This document shows positions 37,696 through 46,515 of a stretch of DNA of 64,000 nucleotides, piece after piece. Every line of letters begins with the position of its first letter. Position 1 is the stretch's first letter. Location: assembly GCF_001424945.1 (NCBI RefSeq), contig NZ_LMCW01000008.1:65855-129854 (forward strand). The letters are read 5' to 3'. The position numbers were made by a program, and so were the translations under genes. The notes below the pieces were generated by a model, which was not told where the DNA came from, made no database searches, and was given only the letters and a program-made list of their open reading frames with translations. The stretch is from Rhizobium sp. Root1203 (GTDB taxonomy: Bacteria > Pseudomonadota > Alphaproteobacteria > Rhizobiales > Rhizobiaceae).

Positions 37696-38031
37696 TCAGG
37701 TCAGCAATTCGGGCGGCAGGATATCGGTCGCTCGGTGATCCAGGCCCACACCCTCGATCAGGATCACGCTGCCTTCCGCATTGGCCGTCCGCAGCGGGAT
37801 TAAGACTTGGTAGGCGGGTGAGGCGTACCATTCCTGGGCGGCCAGCATACTTGGAAATGCGACAATGATGACATCGCCGTTTGAAACACCTTCCTTCACA
37901 TCCTGGGGGCCGCCATGGATGATGAAGCGTCCATCGAACGGGGCGAGCGTCGCGTCGATCCGCTTCAGATAGGTTACGAGGTCGTCGTTCGTGGTGACAC
38001 GGGACAATTGCGCAATAGCATAGGCTTGCAT
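37696..38031 (-). CDS. DUF1330 domain protein
   Basis: A small protein of 111 residues of the DUF1330 ferredoxin-like (dimeric alpha-beta barrel) family. Typical parts are LKRIDATLAPFDGRFIIHGG and VIIVAFPSMLAAQEWYASPA, then YQVLIPLRT. Function unknown; relatives are often found near small-molecule detoxification genes. It is the last of three closely spaced minus-strand genes (NTF2-like, XRE/MmyB-like, DUF1330), probably one operon. Confidence 0.85.
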   Translation of the reverse strand: MQAYAIAQLSRVTTNDDLVTYLKRIDATLAPFDGRFIIHGGPQDVKEGVSNGDVIIVAFPSMLAAQEWYASPAYQVLIPLRTANAEGSVILIEGVGLDHRATDILPPELLT

Positions 38032-38067
38032 AGGTCGCTCCTGATTTTCGCGTGGCGGAAGCGCGGT

Positions 38068-38886
38068 TCAGAGGACGGCCGATCCGGTGATCCGCAATCT
38101 GGTTTCGTCGTCTGCGGGGAAAAACGCCTCGATGGCGAGCTCCGACATCGTGACATCCAGTGGCGTGCCGAACACCGTGGTGGTGGAGAAGAAGGACAGC
38201 AGCCCATCTTTGCTGGCGAGCCGCAGCGGAACGAAGATCCCGGCCGGATCCGGCGAAATGCCGGGGAGAACAGATCGGATCGCTGCGATGCCGGGATAAG
38301 ACTGAAGCTCATCCAGCAGGCCATCGAGGTCGGTATCACCGGTTGCAGCAATCTGTTGGCCAAGCCTGTGCAACAGGTGCCGGCGCCATTCCGGCAGATT
38401 GGCGATCCGCGGCGCTAGCCCTTTGGGATGCAGACTGAGTCTTAGCACATTGACCGGCGCCTCCAGCAACCCGGGGTCTTCAATGCCGGCCAGCAAAGGG
38501 GTAAGCGCCGCGTTCGCCAGCACGAGGTTCCATTTCGCGTCGATAGCCAGCGCCGGAAAGGGCTCATGCGCTTTCAGCACCATGCTGACCGCCTCGCGCA
38601 CAGCGCTCATTGCGGGGTCCTCCAGTGTTCGAGCCCTGAACGCAGGCGCGAAACCAGCGGCAAGCAGCATCACGTTGCGGTCGCGAAGCGGGATCTCCAG
38701 TCGCTCGGCAAGGTGCAGCAGCATCTCCCGGCTCGGCATGGCGCGGCCGCTTTCGAGAAAGCTGAGGTGGCGCTGAGAGATATCGGCTTCGAGGGCGAGG
38801 TCGAGCTGGCTGCGGCCACGCCGTTGCCGCCATTGGCGAAGCTGGGCTCCAAACGCCGTTACTCCCAGTTCACTGATCAGCGTCAT
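38068..38886 (-). CDS. XRE-family regulator with MmyB-type ligand domain
   Basis: A regulator of 272 residues. The N-terminal XRE HTH is FGAQLRQWRQRRGRSQLDLA, then ISQRHLSFLESGRAMPSREM. The rest is the MmyB-like ligand-binding (PAS-like) domain with FPALAIDAKWNLVLANAAL. Its best-known relative, MmyB of Streptomyces, binds fatty acids. AGGAAGGA lies before the ATG. It sits between the NTF2-like gene (27 bases upstream) and the DUF1330 gene, so it probably controls its own small operon. Confidence 0.88.
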   Translation of the reverse strand: MTLISELGVTAFGAQLRQWRQRRGRSQLDLALEADISQRHLSFLESGRAMPSREMLLHLAERLEIPLRDRNVMLLAAGFAPAFRARTLEDPAMSAVREAVSMVLKAHEPFPALAIDAKWNLVLANAALTPLLAGIEDPGLLEAPVNVLRLSLHPKGLAPRIANLPEWRRHLLHRLGQQIAATGDTDLDGLLDELQSYPGIAAIRSVLPGISPDPAGIFVPLRLASKDGLLSFFSTTTVFGTPLDVTMSELAIEAFFPADDETRLRITGSAVL

Positions 38887-38913
38887 ATCGTCGTCCTTCC
38901 TGTCAGTCAGGGT

Positions 38914-39276
38914 TTAAGCGGCGGGCACCTTATCGAGAAACCCGGTCACCTGCTTAAGCTGACCATTCTCTATGAGGGCAAAGTCCGTGCCCATGATCAT
39001 ATCTGGCTCGCTGTCAGGACCAAATCGCCACGAAAATCGAACTCTATCGCCATAGCCGTCTGCGTCGCCCTCAAGCGCGAAACGGAAGCCGGGAAAACGC
39101 TCCTGCGCGGCTCCGATCAGGCGGGAAATCTCGGCCCTCTCATGGCCTTTCATCAGCGGATCGACATAGAGTGCATCGGCTGCCCAATGTTCAGTAAGTA
39201 AGGCTTGGCGCCGGCTGGTATCCGTTTCGTTCCATACCTCGATATAGCGGGCGGCAATTGTTGCTGCGTTTATCAT
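38914..39276 (-). CDS. NTF2-like (SnoaL-type) protein
   Basis: A small alpha-beta cone protein of 120 residues: AATIAARYIEVWNETDTSRR, WAADALYVDPLMKGHERAEI and GDRVRFSWRFGPDSEPDMIM, then GTDFALIENGQLKQVTGFLD. This is the nuclear-transport-factor-2/SnoaL fold, used by polyketide cyclases, isomerases and ligand-binding proteins. The second ATG (39276) is chosen because GGAG is six bases upstream of it but touches the first ATG at 39282. It heads the three-gene unit with the MmyB-like regulator and the DUF1330 gene. Confidence 0.85.
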   Translation of the reverse strand: MINAATIAARYIEVWNETDTSRRQALLTEHWAADALYVDPLMKGHERAEISRLIGAAQERFPGFRFALEGDADGYGDRVRFSWRFGPDSEPDMIMGTDFALIENGQLKQVTGFLDKVPAA

Positions 39277-39282
39277 TGTCAT

Positions 39283-39707
39283 CTCCTTTGAACCGTCGTC
39301 GACAGATTTGGGACGATAAGGAAGATGACAAGCCCTTGTCCGGCGTTCAATTACGTCGGAGGTCATGAAACACTCCCACCGGCGGGGCGGCCCTTTCTTC
39401 TTGCAGGAGGGAGGGAATTGCTGCAAGGCGATCGAGGTATTCTGCAGTCGGCCCATTGCAGCTATTGCGAGGAACGCTGGCGGAGGTTTCGGCAAGCGAA
39501 GGGGCCTTCGGGGCGCAAGCGTGCTAGATGACTGAGGAATTTCTCACATCAGGACGCGAAGGCGCGACATTTACGGGAAGACTCACGGACGCGCTGCAGC
39601 GCGCGTACAAACGTCAAAAATATGCGCCCGCCTCACTCAGAACATAGCAGTTTCCCCACCCTTTCATCAATCCGGAAATAATTCTCGATGAAGGCCGCAG
39701 CATGAGT
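39283..39707. other. intergenic region, nothing recognised
   Basis: About 425 bases between two minus-strand genes. It should carry the promoter of the NTF2-like operon near 39300. No convincing coding frame, repeat or terminator was seen. Confidence 0.4.
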
Positions 39708-40838
39708 TTAAGGTCTGAAATTGTTGAAGAACTCAAGCAGGCTCTGGGGCGCACGGTCGCCGAACAGTACGCCGAGCATCCGGTTCGCTTCCATTGCGGC
39801 AGAAGCGCTGCGGGCGAAGAGTTTCTCTTCATAGGTCCATAGCGCAGCCTCGATATCGTTCGGACTTGCGGCGATGGCAGCCCCGAGTTCGGCACCGTCC
39901 AGCATTGCCAGGTTGGCTCCTTCGCCGGACGGCGGCATCAGATGAGCGGCATCGCCGAGTAGTGTCACGCCGGGCATACGCTTCCAATTATGGTTCTCCG
40001 GAAGTGCATGAAGAGCGCGAAGCACGGGCGAAGTCTCCCCGTCGGTGATGAGCGCCGTCAGCGCGGAATCCCAACCGCCGAATTCTGCGGCGATGCGGTT
40101 AAGGGCCGCTGTCGGAGCGGAGAAATCAATGTGGTCGATCCACTCTTTGGGCTTGTCCAGCGCCACGTAGGTATGGAGTACCCCGTTTGGCTCCCGGTGT
40201 GCGAGAATGCCTCTTCCTGGCGCGACAGCCATCAAGGAGCCACCGCCGACCGCTTCCGCACTCGCCGTGTGATGAGTATCTGCGTCAAACAGGTAGGTTT
40301 CCACAAACAATGTGCCGACATAGGTCGGCTTTGCCTTTGAAAGCAGCGGACGAACTCTCGACCAGGCGCCGTCGGCACCAATCAGCAGGCCGGTGGTCAC
40401 AGTCGCACCGTTGGCAAAGGTTAGTTCATGTCGTCCATTGCCGAGCGCAAGGGCGGTCGTGAGTTTATGGCCCCAACGGACGGTATTGGGGGGAAGCGAC
40501 TCCAAAAGGATCCGGCGAAGCTCGCTTCGGGAGACTTCTGGCCGACCACCCCTCCCATCGTCCGGCTGATCCAGCAGAACTTTGCCTTGCCAGTCGAGCA
40601 CCCGCGTTTGCTGGCCGCCGGGGTGTATAAGAGCAAGAAACGCGTCAAAGAGACCGGCCGCCTTGAGAGCAAGCTGCCCGTCTTCTTCATGGATATCGAG
40701 CATGCCTCCCTGTGCGCGGACGTCAGCGGAGGTGTCCCCCTCATAAACGGCGGCCGTGATGCCATGGACGTGGAGTACGCGCGCCAAAGTCAGCCCCCCG
40801 AGGCCGGCTCCAATGATCGTCACGGGATGATAGGTCAT
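39708..40838 (-). CDS. TetX-like FAD-dependent monooxygenase
   Basis: A class-A flavoprotein hydroxylase of 376 residues. The FAD dinucleotide motif is VTIIGAGLGGLTLARVLHVH, the DG motif is LLIGADGAWSRVRPLL and the FAD ribityl motif is VTLLGDAAHLMPPSGEGANL. Together with MLDIHEEDGQLALKAAGL these parts are very close in pattern to tetracycline-inactivating TetX proteins, though many relatives hydroxylate other aromatic or polyketide compounds. It is divergent from a TetR gene, with two near-identical operators just before its ATG (40838), so induction by a substrate-like ligand is likely. Activity on tetracycline is not proven. Confidence 0.88.
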   Translation of the reverse strand: MTYHPVTIIGAGLGGLTLARVLHVHGITAAVYEGDTSADVRAQGGMLDIHEEDGQLALKAAGLFDAFLALIHPGGQQTRVLDWQGKVLLDQPDDGRGGRPEVSRSELRRILLESLPPNTVRWGHKLTTALALGNGRHELTFANGATVTTGLLIGADGAWSRVRPLLSKAKPTYVGTLFVETYLFDADTHHTASAEAVGGGSLMAVAPGRGILAHREPNGVLHTYVALDKPKEWIDHIDFSAPTAALNRIAAEFGGWDSALTALITDGETSPVLRALHALPENHNWKRMPGVTLLGDAAHLMPPSGEGANLAMLDGAELGAAIAASPNDIEAALWTYEEKLFARSASAAMEANRMLGVLFGDRAPQSLLEFFNNFRP

Positions 40839-40852
40839 GCGTCCTTGCTCCT

Positions 40853-40889
40853 ATGGAATGTCATTCCATAGTTGGAATGTCGTTCCATA
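40853..40889. promoter_or_regulatory. twin palindromic operators (monooxygenase / TetR)
   Basis: ATGGAATG-T-CATTCCAT (40853-40869) is a perfect palindrome with 8-bp arms. TTGGAATG-T-CGTTCCATA (40872-40889) is a second, slightly imperfect copy whose centre is 19 bp away. They fill the space between the divergent starts, so a bound TetR dimer pair would block both genes. Confidence 0.8.
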
Positions 40890-40905
40890 TATGTCAAGAT
40901 CGGCT

Positions 40906-41577
40906 ATGACAAAAATTAAGAACAGCATGAAACGGCGAACCGACGCGCTCTCTCGGGATCAGATCGTGGAGGAGGCAATCGATCTTCTGGATCAGAGCGG
41001 GGAAGCTGGGTTGACATTCCAGGCGCTCTCGAAACGGCTCGCCACTGGTCCAGGTGCCATCTACTGGCACATCGCCGACAAAAACGATCTCCTCACAGCC
41101 GCATGCGATGCTATCGTTGCCCGCACCATGAACGAGACCTTGGCCGGCGGTACGCCGAAGGAAAACGTCCGCCAACTCGCGCTGGGTATATTCGATGCAA
41201 TTGACGCGCATCCCTGGGTCGGCTCGGCGCTCGCAAGCATTCCTGGGGAGTTGCCGGTGGTGCGCATTCTTGAACGCATAGGCCAGCAGATGCGCGCCCT
41301 CAGGGTCCGTGACGACGCACTGTGGCCCGTAACCTCAGCATTCCTCAGCTACATACTGGGCGTCGGCCGCCAGAATGGCGCCAACGCGCAACTCGCCAGG
41401 GAGAAAGGTCTCGACCGGTCGACCGTTCTGAGCGAAGTATCGACTGGGTGGTATCAGCTTGACGCGGACGAGTACCCTTTCGCCCGAAGTATCGGTGCAC
41501 AGTTTCGCGCTCACGATGATCGCATCGACTTCCTTACAGGAATCGATCTTATCCTTGGCGGCATCGACACGATGTAA
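40906..41577 (+). CDS. TetR-family transcriptional regulator (TetR_C type)
   Basis: A repressor of 223 residues. The HTH is ALSRDQIVEEAIDLLDQSGE, then LTFQALSKRLATGPGAIYWH and IADKNDLLTAACDAI; IYWHIADKNDL is typical of classic TetR relatives. The start could also be ATG 40891 or 40927; 40906 leaves both operators clear of the coding region. It is divergent from the TetX-like monooxygenase and almost certainly represses it and itself through the twin palindromes. Confidence 0.88.
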   Translation: MTKIKNSMKRRTDALSRDQIVEEAIDLLDQSGEAGLTFQALSKRLATGPGAIYWHIADKNDLLTAACDAIVARTMNETLAGGTPKENVRQLALGIFDAIDAHPWVGSALASIPGELPVVRILERIGQQMRALRVRDDALWPVTSAFLSYILGVGRQNGANAQLAREKGLDRSTVLSEVSTGWYQLDADEYPFARSIGAQFRAHDDRIDFLTGIDLILGGIDTM

Positions 41578-41823
41578 ATTGACGCAGGCAGTGACCTTCT
41601 ACGATCGCTTGAGGATTCAGAGCGACGTTGATCTGACCACCGAGCTGTAAATACCTGGTTGGGCATTGGCTTTGCGCCGGGATGGGTCCCCTGAGAAAGG
41701 GACCACCCGACCGCATCGCGGGACGATATTGTCGATTGCGGTCCCTAAAAGCTACCTTTCGTCGCAAGGCGTCGGCGAGGTCATTAATGGTAGTCCCTCA
41801 GGCAATGCGGCGCATAACACACA

Positions 41824-43224
41824 TTATGGAGTGAACGAGTTTGATCCAAAGCCGCCGGACTTTCGCGAAGTAAAAGTGCGGGCACGCCACCAGACCAACA
41901 CGCTGAGCGTCAGCATCGAGATATCGGCCATCGGAGCGGCGACCCACACACCGGTCTCACCCCAAATGTGGGGCAAGGCCAAGGTCAGTGGAATTGCGAA
42001 CAGATATGCTCGCCCCAGCGAGAGAATGGCGGCTTGCCGCGCCCTGCCTACAGCTTGCGCATAGCTGGCGGCCATCATTACCGGGCCAAAAGCGAAATAC
42101 GCTGCAAGGTATAGGGGAACAATGCGTGCCACCTCCAGCCCAACAAGGGCATCGGGCACAAAAAGTCCACCCAGCCAGTCGCGTGCACTAAGCAGCAGCA
42201 GTTGCACTAGCAGGCCATAAACCACGCTCACGCCAACCGAAAAGTAAAGCGTCTGCTTTGCCCGTTCATCTTGCTTGGCACCTACCGCATTGCTGACAAT
42301 TGCCTGCAGGGCCAGGCTCATACCCATCAGCGGCAGGAAGGCAAATGTCATCAAACGCATCACCACCCCATATGCTGCGATGGTCATGTCGGACTGCGGC
42401 AGCTCCAGCCGTTGCAGGGCGAACAGCACCGCCGCCGAGCCGAGCGAGATACCGATGAAATTGAGGCTGCGCGGTGCCCCAAGGGTCAGCATTTCTCGCC
42501 ATTCACCGTCGCATCTCAAACCGACCATCGGCAGAACTGCCTTGCCGCTCATGCGATAGATCACCACGAGACCCAGCCCCAATACCTGCGCCAAGGCCGT
42601 ACCCGAGGCTGACCCAGCCACGCCAAAATCAAACACACCGATCAGCAATGCGTTGAACCCGATATTGGCCAGGGTCACCAACACGCCTGCCATGGCCATG
42701 AAGCCAACCCGCCCCTCCATGCGCAGCGCGTCGGCGTGCACAGAGAGTAGAAACCCTGCCGGTGCGGTAACAAATGAAATGGCAAGGAAAGTCCACCCCA
42801 TCTCACCGAGGTGGACGTTGCCGCCCGCCGCCAAACTGACAGCATGGGCACCCAGTCCAAAAAAAGTCAGCATTGCCAGGGCAGCGACAGCAACGGCAAG
42901 CCCCTGTGCCGAAGCAAGGGTATCGATTGCCGCACCCATGGCTTTGGCACCTAGTCGGCGTCCCAAAATGCTGGCCATACCGATACCGACCATAGTCGAG
43001 ACAGCCACCAATAACATCGAGATTGGAAACACTAACGTCACCGCGCTCAGGGCATCAGCCCCCACGAATGCGCCTAGTAACATGGCGTCGACCACGGTCA
43101 GCAGGCCACTTATCGTCGTCACGACGATTATTGGCAAGCTGGTTCGAATGAAGACGGATCGGATCGATCCACGCAAAAATGAATTTTTCGGCTCAGCTGC
43201 CAACGACGATTGGTCGCTCATCAA
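41824..43224 (-). CDS. MATE-family efflux transporter
   Basis: An inner-membrane antiporter of 466 residues with 12 predicted helices in two similar halves: LPIIVVTTISGLLTVVDAML, LSAVTLVFPISMLLVAVSTM, and in the second half AAYGVVMRLMTFAFLPLMGM followed by SLALQAIVSNAVGAKQDERA. The LGAFVGADALSAVTLVFP stretch is typical of NorM/DinF-like multidrug pumps that use Na+ or H+ to expel cationic compounds. It stands alone, 246 bases beyond the convergent TetR gene. Confidence 0.92.
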   Translation of the reverse strand: MMSDQSSLAAEPKNSFLRGSIRSVFIRTSLPIIVVTTISGLLTVVDAMLLGAFVGADALSAVTLVFPISMLLVAVSTMVGIGMASILGRRLGAKAMGAAIDTLASAQGLAVAVAALAMLTFFGLGAHAVSLAAGGNVHLGEMGWTFLAISFVTAPAGFLLSVHADALRMEGRVGFMAMAGVLVTLANIGFNALLIGVFDFGVAGSASGTALAQVLGLGLVVIYRMSGKAVLPMVGLRCDGEWREMLTLGAPRSLNFIGISLGSAAVLFALQRLELPQSDMTIAAYGVVMRLMTFAFLPLMGMSLALQAIVSNAVGAKQDERAKQTLYFSVGVSVVYGLLVQLLLLSARDWLGGLFVPDALVGLEVARIVPLYLAAYFAFGPVMMAASYAQAVGRARQAAILSLGRAYLFAIPLTLALPHIWGETGVWVAAPMADISMLTLSVLVWWRARTFTSRKSGGFGSNSFTP

Positions 43225-44100
43225 AAACTCCCGTCATGGGCAAGTCGGATGATTTTGATGGGGGCTCGCATTGCCATCGCTCCAACTGCCCCTAAGGGAA
43301 ATGGCGATCAGCTTGTCAAAGGCAGGGCTTTTACCACTGGCGATAACGCCATGCGAACGGCAGGTCACCCTGTGGACCTGGATGTGTCTCTATTGTCGGC
43401 TCGTTCTACTGTCAAGGGTATGAATGGAGCTTGTGCCTATTTGGCGGACACCAGTTAAGGTTCGGTGAAGCCTCTGCGATCACCGAACCTTGCACGGCGA
43501 AACGCTCATGTGCAGTTCGCCGCATCGGATAAAGTCCATCTGTGCATGCCCCGTGGACCAAAGGCGGAACTTCCGCTTCCCACCCCTTCATCGCCACTCT
43601 GAGGGCCGAAACTGAATCGCTGCTTTCAGGTAAGCGTCCACCATTTTCTTCGAATTCGCGCAGTTGCAGGGTCAGCGACGTTGCGTGATGCCGCTGATCA
43701 TCCGGCGAAGTTCGCCAAAACGCTTCGTACCGCCGATCAAATAATGGATGTCGCATCGATTTCAGCGGTGCTCTCGCCACGAGCACTGCGCCTCCCATCT
43801 GTTGCCGCGAATGAGCGGAATTGGCGCTCGCGGAGGAGGCTGTTGTCGCCTTCCGGCCTAAAACAGTTGTTCTCTCCCGAAGCTGGAAGTCTTGACGCCA
43901 AACACGGAGGGCATTAATCGAGCGATGTCGAAAAAGGCAGGGTCAGATTAGGTAAGCCTGACCCCTTCCCATAGAGGAAGCTCTGTCCGTGCAATTGGCA
44001 TGAGAACCCGCGACGAGAACAGCGTGCATCCCGCACGCTGCCTCGGCGGATTCCAGAGCTGATGAAATGCTCATATTCGTCGGGAAACCAGGATAGTAGC
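43225..44100. other. non-coding stretch with two hairpin repeats
   Basis: About 875 bases with no recognised gene. It contains a 12-bp inverted repeat at 43457-43491 (listed separately) and a weaker GGGTCAG/CTGACCC pair at about 43940-43967. A minus frame at 43412-43798 (128 codons) gives a protein-like but unrecognised translation that starts MGGAVLVARAPLKSMRHPLF; it runs through the hairpin and has no clear RBS. Confidence 0.4.
43457..43491. repeat. 12-bp perfect inverted repeat
   Basis: AAGGTTCGGTGA (43457-43468) and TCACCGAACCTT (43480-43491) are perfect inverted copies around an 11-base loop. No T-tract follows on either strand. It may be a transcript-stabilising hairpin, a terminator without a U-run, or a repeat-family element. 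Confidence 0.55.
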
Positions 44101-44481
44101 ATGCGAATCAATCATCTTGACGTTCATGTCCCGGATGTTCAACGAACTGCCGCAGTTCTCGTAACCCATTTTGGGTTTCGGCAAGAATTTGCCCGCGATG
44201 GCCTGATCGTCCTACGTGACGAGGCCGATTTCGAACTGGTCGTCAGTCAGCCCGTTGCCGGGTTCGGCACTTCCGATCAGGTGAGCCTCGGTACATCGAC
44301 GTATCACATCGGCTTCATGCTGGAGTCCGCAGATGCCGTCGACAAAATGTACTCTAACCTGCAATTGGCAGACGTGGAGCTTAATCGACCGCCAAAGGCT
44401 ATTCGCGGTGGCTGGCTCTTTTACTGCATGCTCCCTGGTCGCATACAGATCGAAATAGGTTTTCGAGGCACGCCGATTTGA
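44101..44481 (+). CDS. VOC-family protein (glyoxalase/bleomycin-resistance fold)
   Basis: A small metalloenzyme-like protein of 126 residues: MRINHLDVHVPDVQRTAAVL, VTHFGFRQEFARDG, then YHIGFMLESADAVDKMYSNL and GGWLFYCMLPGRIQIEIGFR. The His at residue 5 and the final Glu fit metal ligands of the VOC fold. The ATG at 44101 has AGGA seven bases upstream. Members include glyoxalases, dioxygenases and antibiotic-binding proteins; the substrate cannot be told. It stands alone. Confidence 0.82.
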   Translation: MRINHLDVHVPDVQRTAAVLVTHFGFRQEFARDGLIVLRDEADFELVVSQPVAGFGTSDQVSLGTSTYHIGFMLESADAVDKMYSNLQLADVELNRPPKAIRGGWLFYCMLPGRIQIEIGFRGTPI

Positions 44482-44727
44482 CCTCAAAGGCGCAGCTCGA
44501 GAACCGGGTTGCGCCTGCAAACGCCATGGACGTGCCGGTGAAGACTAGGCCGACTGTCGCCGAAGTGCAGGATGTGATCGAAAGCAGGAAGAGTCCGGCG
44601 ACTGTCCAAAATATGAATGGGGTATGGAGAAGAACTTAATCTTATCTGATTCTCCGAGTGTGCATATGATGGCGTTCCGACCGTCGCAATAGACGGTCCA
44701 ACGATGGCGATCTGACGAGGACTGAGT

Positions 44728-45303
44728 ATGCCGCCAAAACCTGAGAACATCCTCTCATTCGAGACCTCGGCCGATCTTGCGTCATGGCTGGGCAAGCATC
44801 ACGAGGATGCGCGCGAAATCTGGGTCCAGATTTTCAAGAAGGGGTCCTGCAAGCCGTCCGTCGCTTGGGTCGATTGCGTTGTGGAGGCTCTGGCTGTTGG
44901 CTGGATCGACGGTCAGAAAAAACCCCTTGACGACCTGTCCTATCTCCAGCGCCTTTCCCCAAGAAGTCCGTCCTCCAACTGGTCGAAGAAGAACCGTGAA
45001 CACGCTGAGCGTCTGATCGCGGAGGGGCGGATGACACCGATCGGCCGTCGTCATGTAGATGCTGCTAAACGTGATGGTCGTTGGGAAAACGCCTATTCGG
45101 GGTCTTCTGACATGATGATCCCGCAGGACTTTATGGACGCTCTCGATGCTATCCCGGCGGCGAAAGCCTTTTTTGCCACTCTCGATCGTAAAAACCTCTA
45201 TCCGATCTACTATCGTCTCCACACTGCAAAACGCCCCGAAACCCGCGCAAAACGGATGGAGAGTATGCTGGAGCAACTCGCAAGGGGCGAACGATTTCAC
45301 TGA
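44728..45303 (+). CDS. YdeI/OmpD-associated family protein
   Basis: A protein of 191 residues of the YdeI/OmpD-associated family: LSFETSADLASWLGKHHEDA, EIWVQIFKKGSCKPSV, DCVVEALAVGWIDGQKKPLD and YLQRLSPRSPSSNWSKKNRE, then HAERLIAEGRMTP. The VGWIDGQ and RLSPR-type motifs are the hallmark of the family. Relatives are linked to bacteriocin tolerance and stress resistance, but the biochemical role is unknown. Cytoplasmic; stands alone. Confidence 0.88.
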   Translation: MPPKPENILSFETSADLASWLGKHHEDAREIWVQIFKKGSCKPSVAWVDCVVEALAVGWIDGQKKPLDDLSYLQRLSPRSPSSNWSKKNREHAERLIAEGRMTPIGRRHVDAAKRDGRWENAYSGSSDMMIPQDFMDALDAIPAAKAFFATLDRKNLYPIYYRLHTAKRPETRAKRMESMLEQLARGERFH

Positions 45304-45716
45304 CCGCTTATTGTCGGAAAGTCATCGATCCAGGTATTCAAGCGCGTCTCCGCGAGAGTATGCGGAACTGAACAGATCACCACCAACCCGTAGAAGTTCA
45401 AAACAAGTCCACCTTTAACTCTGCTCCTCGGTGATCACAGCGGCCCTGATCGCTGCAACGCACTCTGCAAACCTTTGGGCTGGCGTCTGACAAAGCGAGG
45501 TTTTTCGTGGACGTTCCTTGACGACCAGAACCCGGAGGGGAGCAAGGACCACAAGAAGATTTTATTCGTGGCCACAATCCGATAGTGTGTCAAAACTTCT
45601 ATTTCCAACGGAGCGATCCCGCCATTGACGTCAAGAAAGGGCGCCGTTCACCTGCACCAAATATGGGCAGCAGGTAATAATTTGAAGGGCGAGGAATGTC
45701 AGTCACGATCCCAATC
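45304..45716. other. intergenic region, nothing recognised
   Basis: About 410 bases between the YdeI-like gene and the terminator of the small secreted protein gene. Frames are short and interrupted, and no family is recognised. The region may be decayed DNA. Confidence 0.4.
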
Positions 45717-45746
45717 GCAAAAAAGCCCCGCCAAAAGTGGCAGGGC
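45717..45746 (-). terminator. rho-independent terminator (minus strand)
   Basis: On the minus strand the sequence reads GCCCTGCC-ACTTTT-GGCGGGGC followed by six Ts: an approximately 8-bp GC-rich stem with one mismatch or bulge and a U-tract. It lies 120 bases downstream of the small secreted protein gene, the only minus-strand gene that could use it. Confidence 0.75.
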
Positions 45747-45865
45747 AAATTTATGTGCTGAACATCGCGCTAGAGTGCTTCGATGGGCATAACATAGGGC
45801 GCTGTTCCCGTCTTTCATCCTCTGAGGAACATGTACATGAGGGGTCTAGGGGCCCGTGACGCGCG

Positions 45866-46126
45866 TCAATAATGACAGCTGGACGGAGCGTGCGGCTTAA
45901 AGCCCTGGGCACAGATTGGATTCATCGGGCGTTTGCGATCCATCATTCGAGGGGTAAGCATGCCATTGGTCGTCTGGGTCGTCGATGCTGTGTGTTGCTT
46001 ACTTACGGCCGTTCGGCTGGATTGCTGTGTCGATGAAACTGGGGCAGCCGTAGCTGGCTCAAAAGTCGAAAGATTGAGAAGCGCAGCAACTGCTGCAGCT
46101 GCGTAGAGTGTACGGTTCACTGGCAT
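45866..46126 (-). CDS. small secreted hypothetical protein
   Basis: A predicted protein of 86 residues. MPVNRTLYAAAAVAALLNLS is a Sec-type signal peptide with likely cleavage after PATAA. The mature part is Ser/Thr/Gln-rich and ends MNPICAQGFKPHAPSSCHY with two Cys that could form a disulfide. The ATG at 46126 has AAGGA close upstream. No family is recognised. The good downstream terminator supports a real transcript. Function unknown. Confidence 0.6.
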   Translation of the reverse strand: MPVNRTLYAAAAVAALLNLSTFEPATAAPVSSTQQSSRTAVSKQHTASTTQTTNGMLTPRMMDRKRPMNPICAQGFKPHAPSSCHY

Positions 46127-46515
46127 TGTCCTTAGGATCGCGGTGGCCGCGAGAGCGATCACCGCGCACTTAATCCTCCCAGGGAGGTGATAGAGCCAGT
46201 ATATGAACCGTTGATGTCAGTGCGCCGGTCCGCGAGGTCAGAAGCCGCATACTTCTGTCAAGCCGCGGGGGCTTCCGATGTCGAAGCGAGGGCTTTGTTC
46301 TTTAGCCTGCGGAGCACCGGACTTTTTTCTGTTGGGTCTTTATCATCGTGCGGGTCGGACTCCGCGCCGACTTCGTCCATTCGATGTGCTATCGCCAGGG
46401 CATAGACAACAAGGGGCCGCTGCCACCGAACGTGCCCGGGCGAGAGCTTAGGACAGGAACTTCGAGGCCGACGCAGCCGGGAGAACGATAGTCCATGGAG
46501 TTGTCCTTTCCTTTG
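46127..46515. other. intergenic region, nothing recognised
   Basis: About 390 bases upstream of the small secreted protein gene and downstream of the SGNH hydrolase gene, both on the minus strand. It presumably carries the promoter of the former. Short frames on both strands show no family features. Confidence 0.4.

Noticed and set aside
39708..40838. Naming the monooxygenase gene tetX
   Set aside because: Motifs fit the TetX-like group, but substrate specificity cannot be read from them, so no symbol was given.
43412..43798. Minus-strand frame of 128 codons
   Set aside because: Protein-like in parts but no RBS, no family and it runs through a perfect hairpin; mentioned only in the gap entry.
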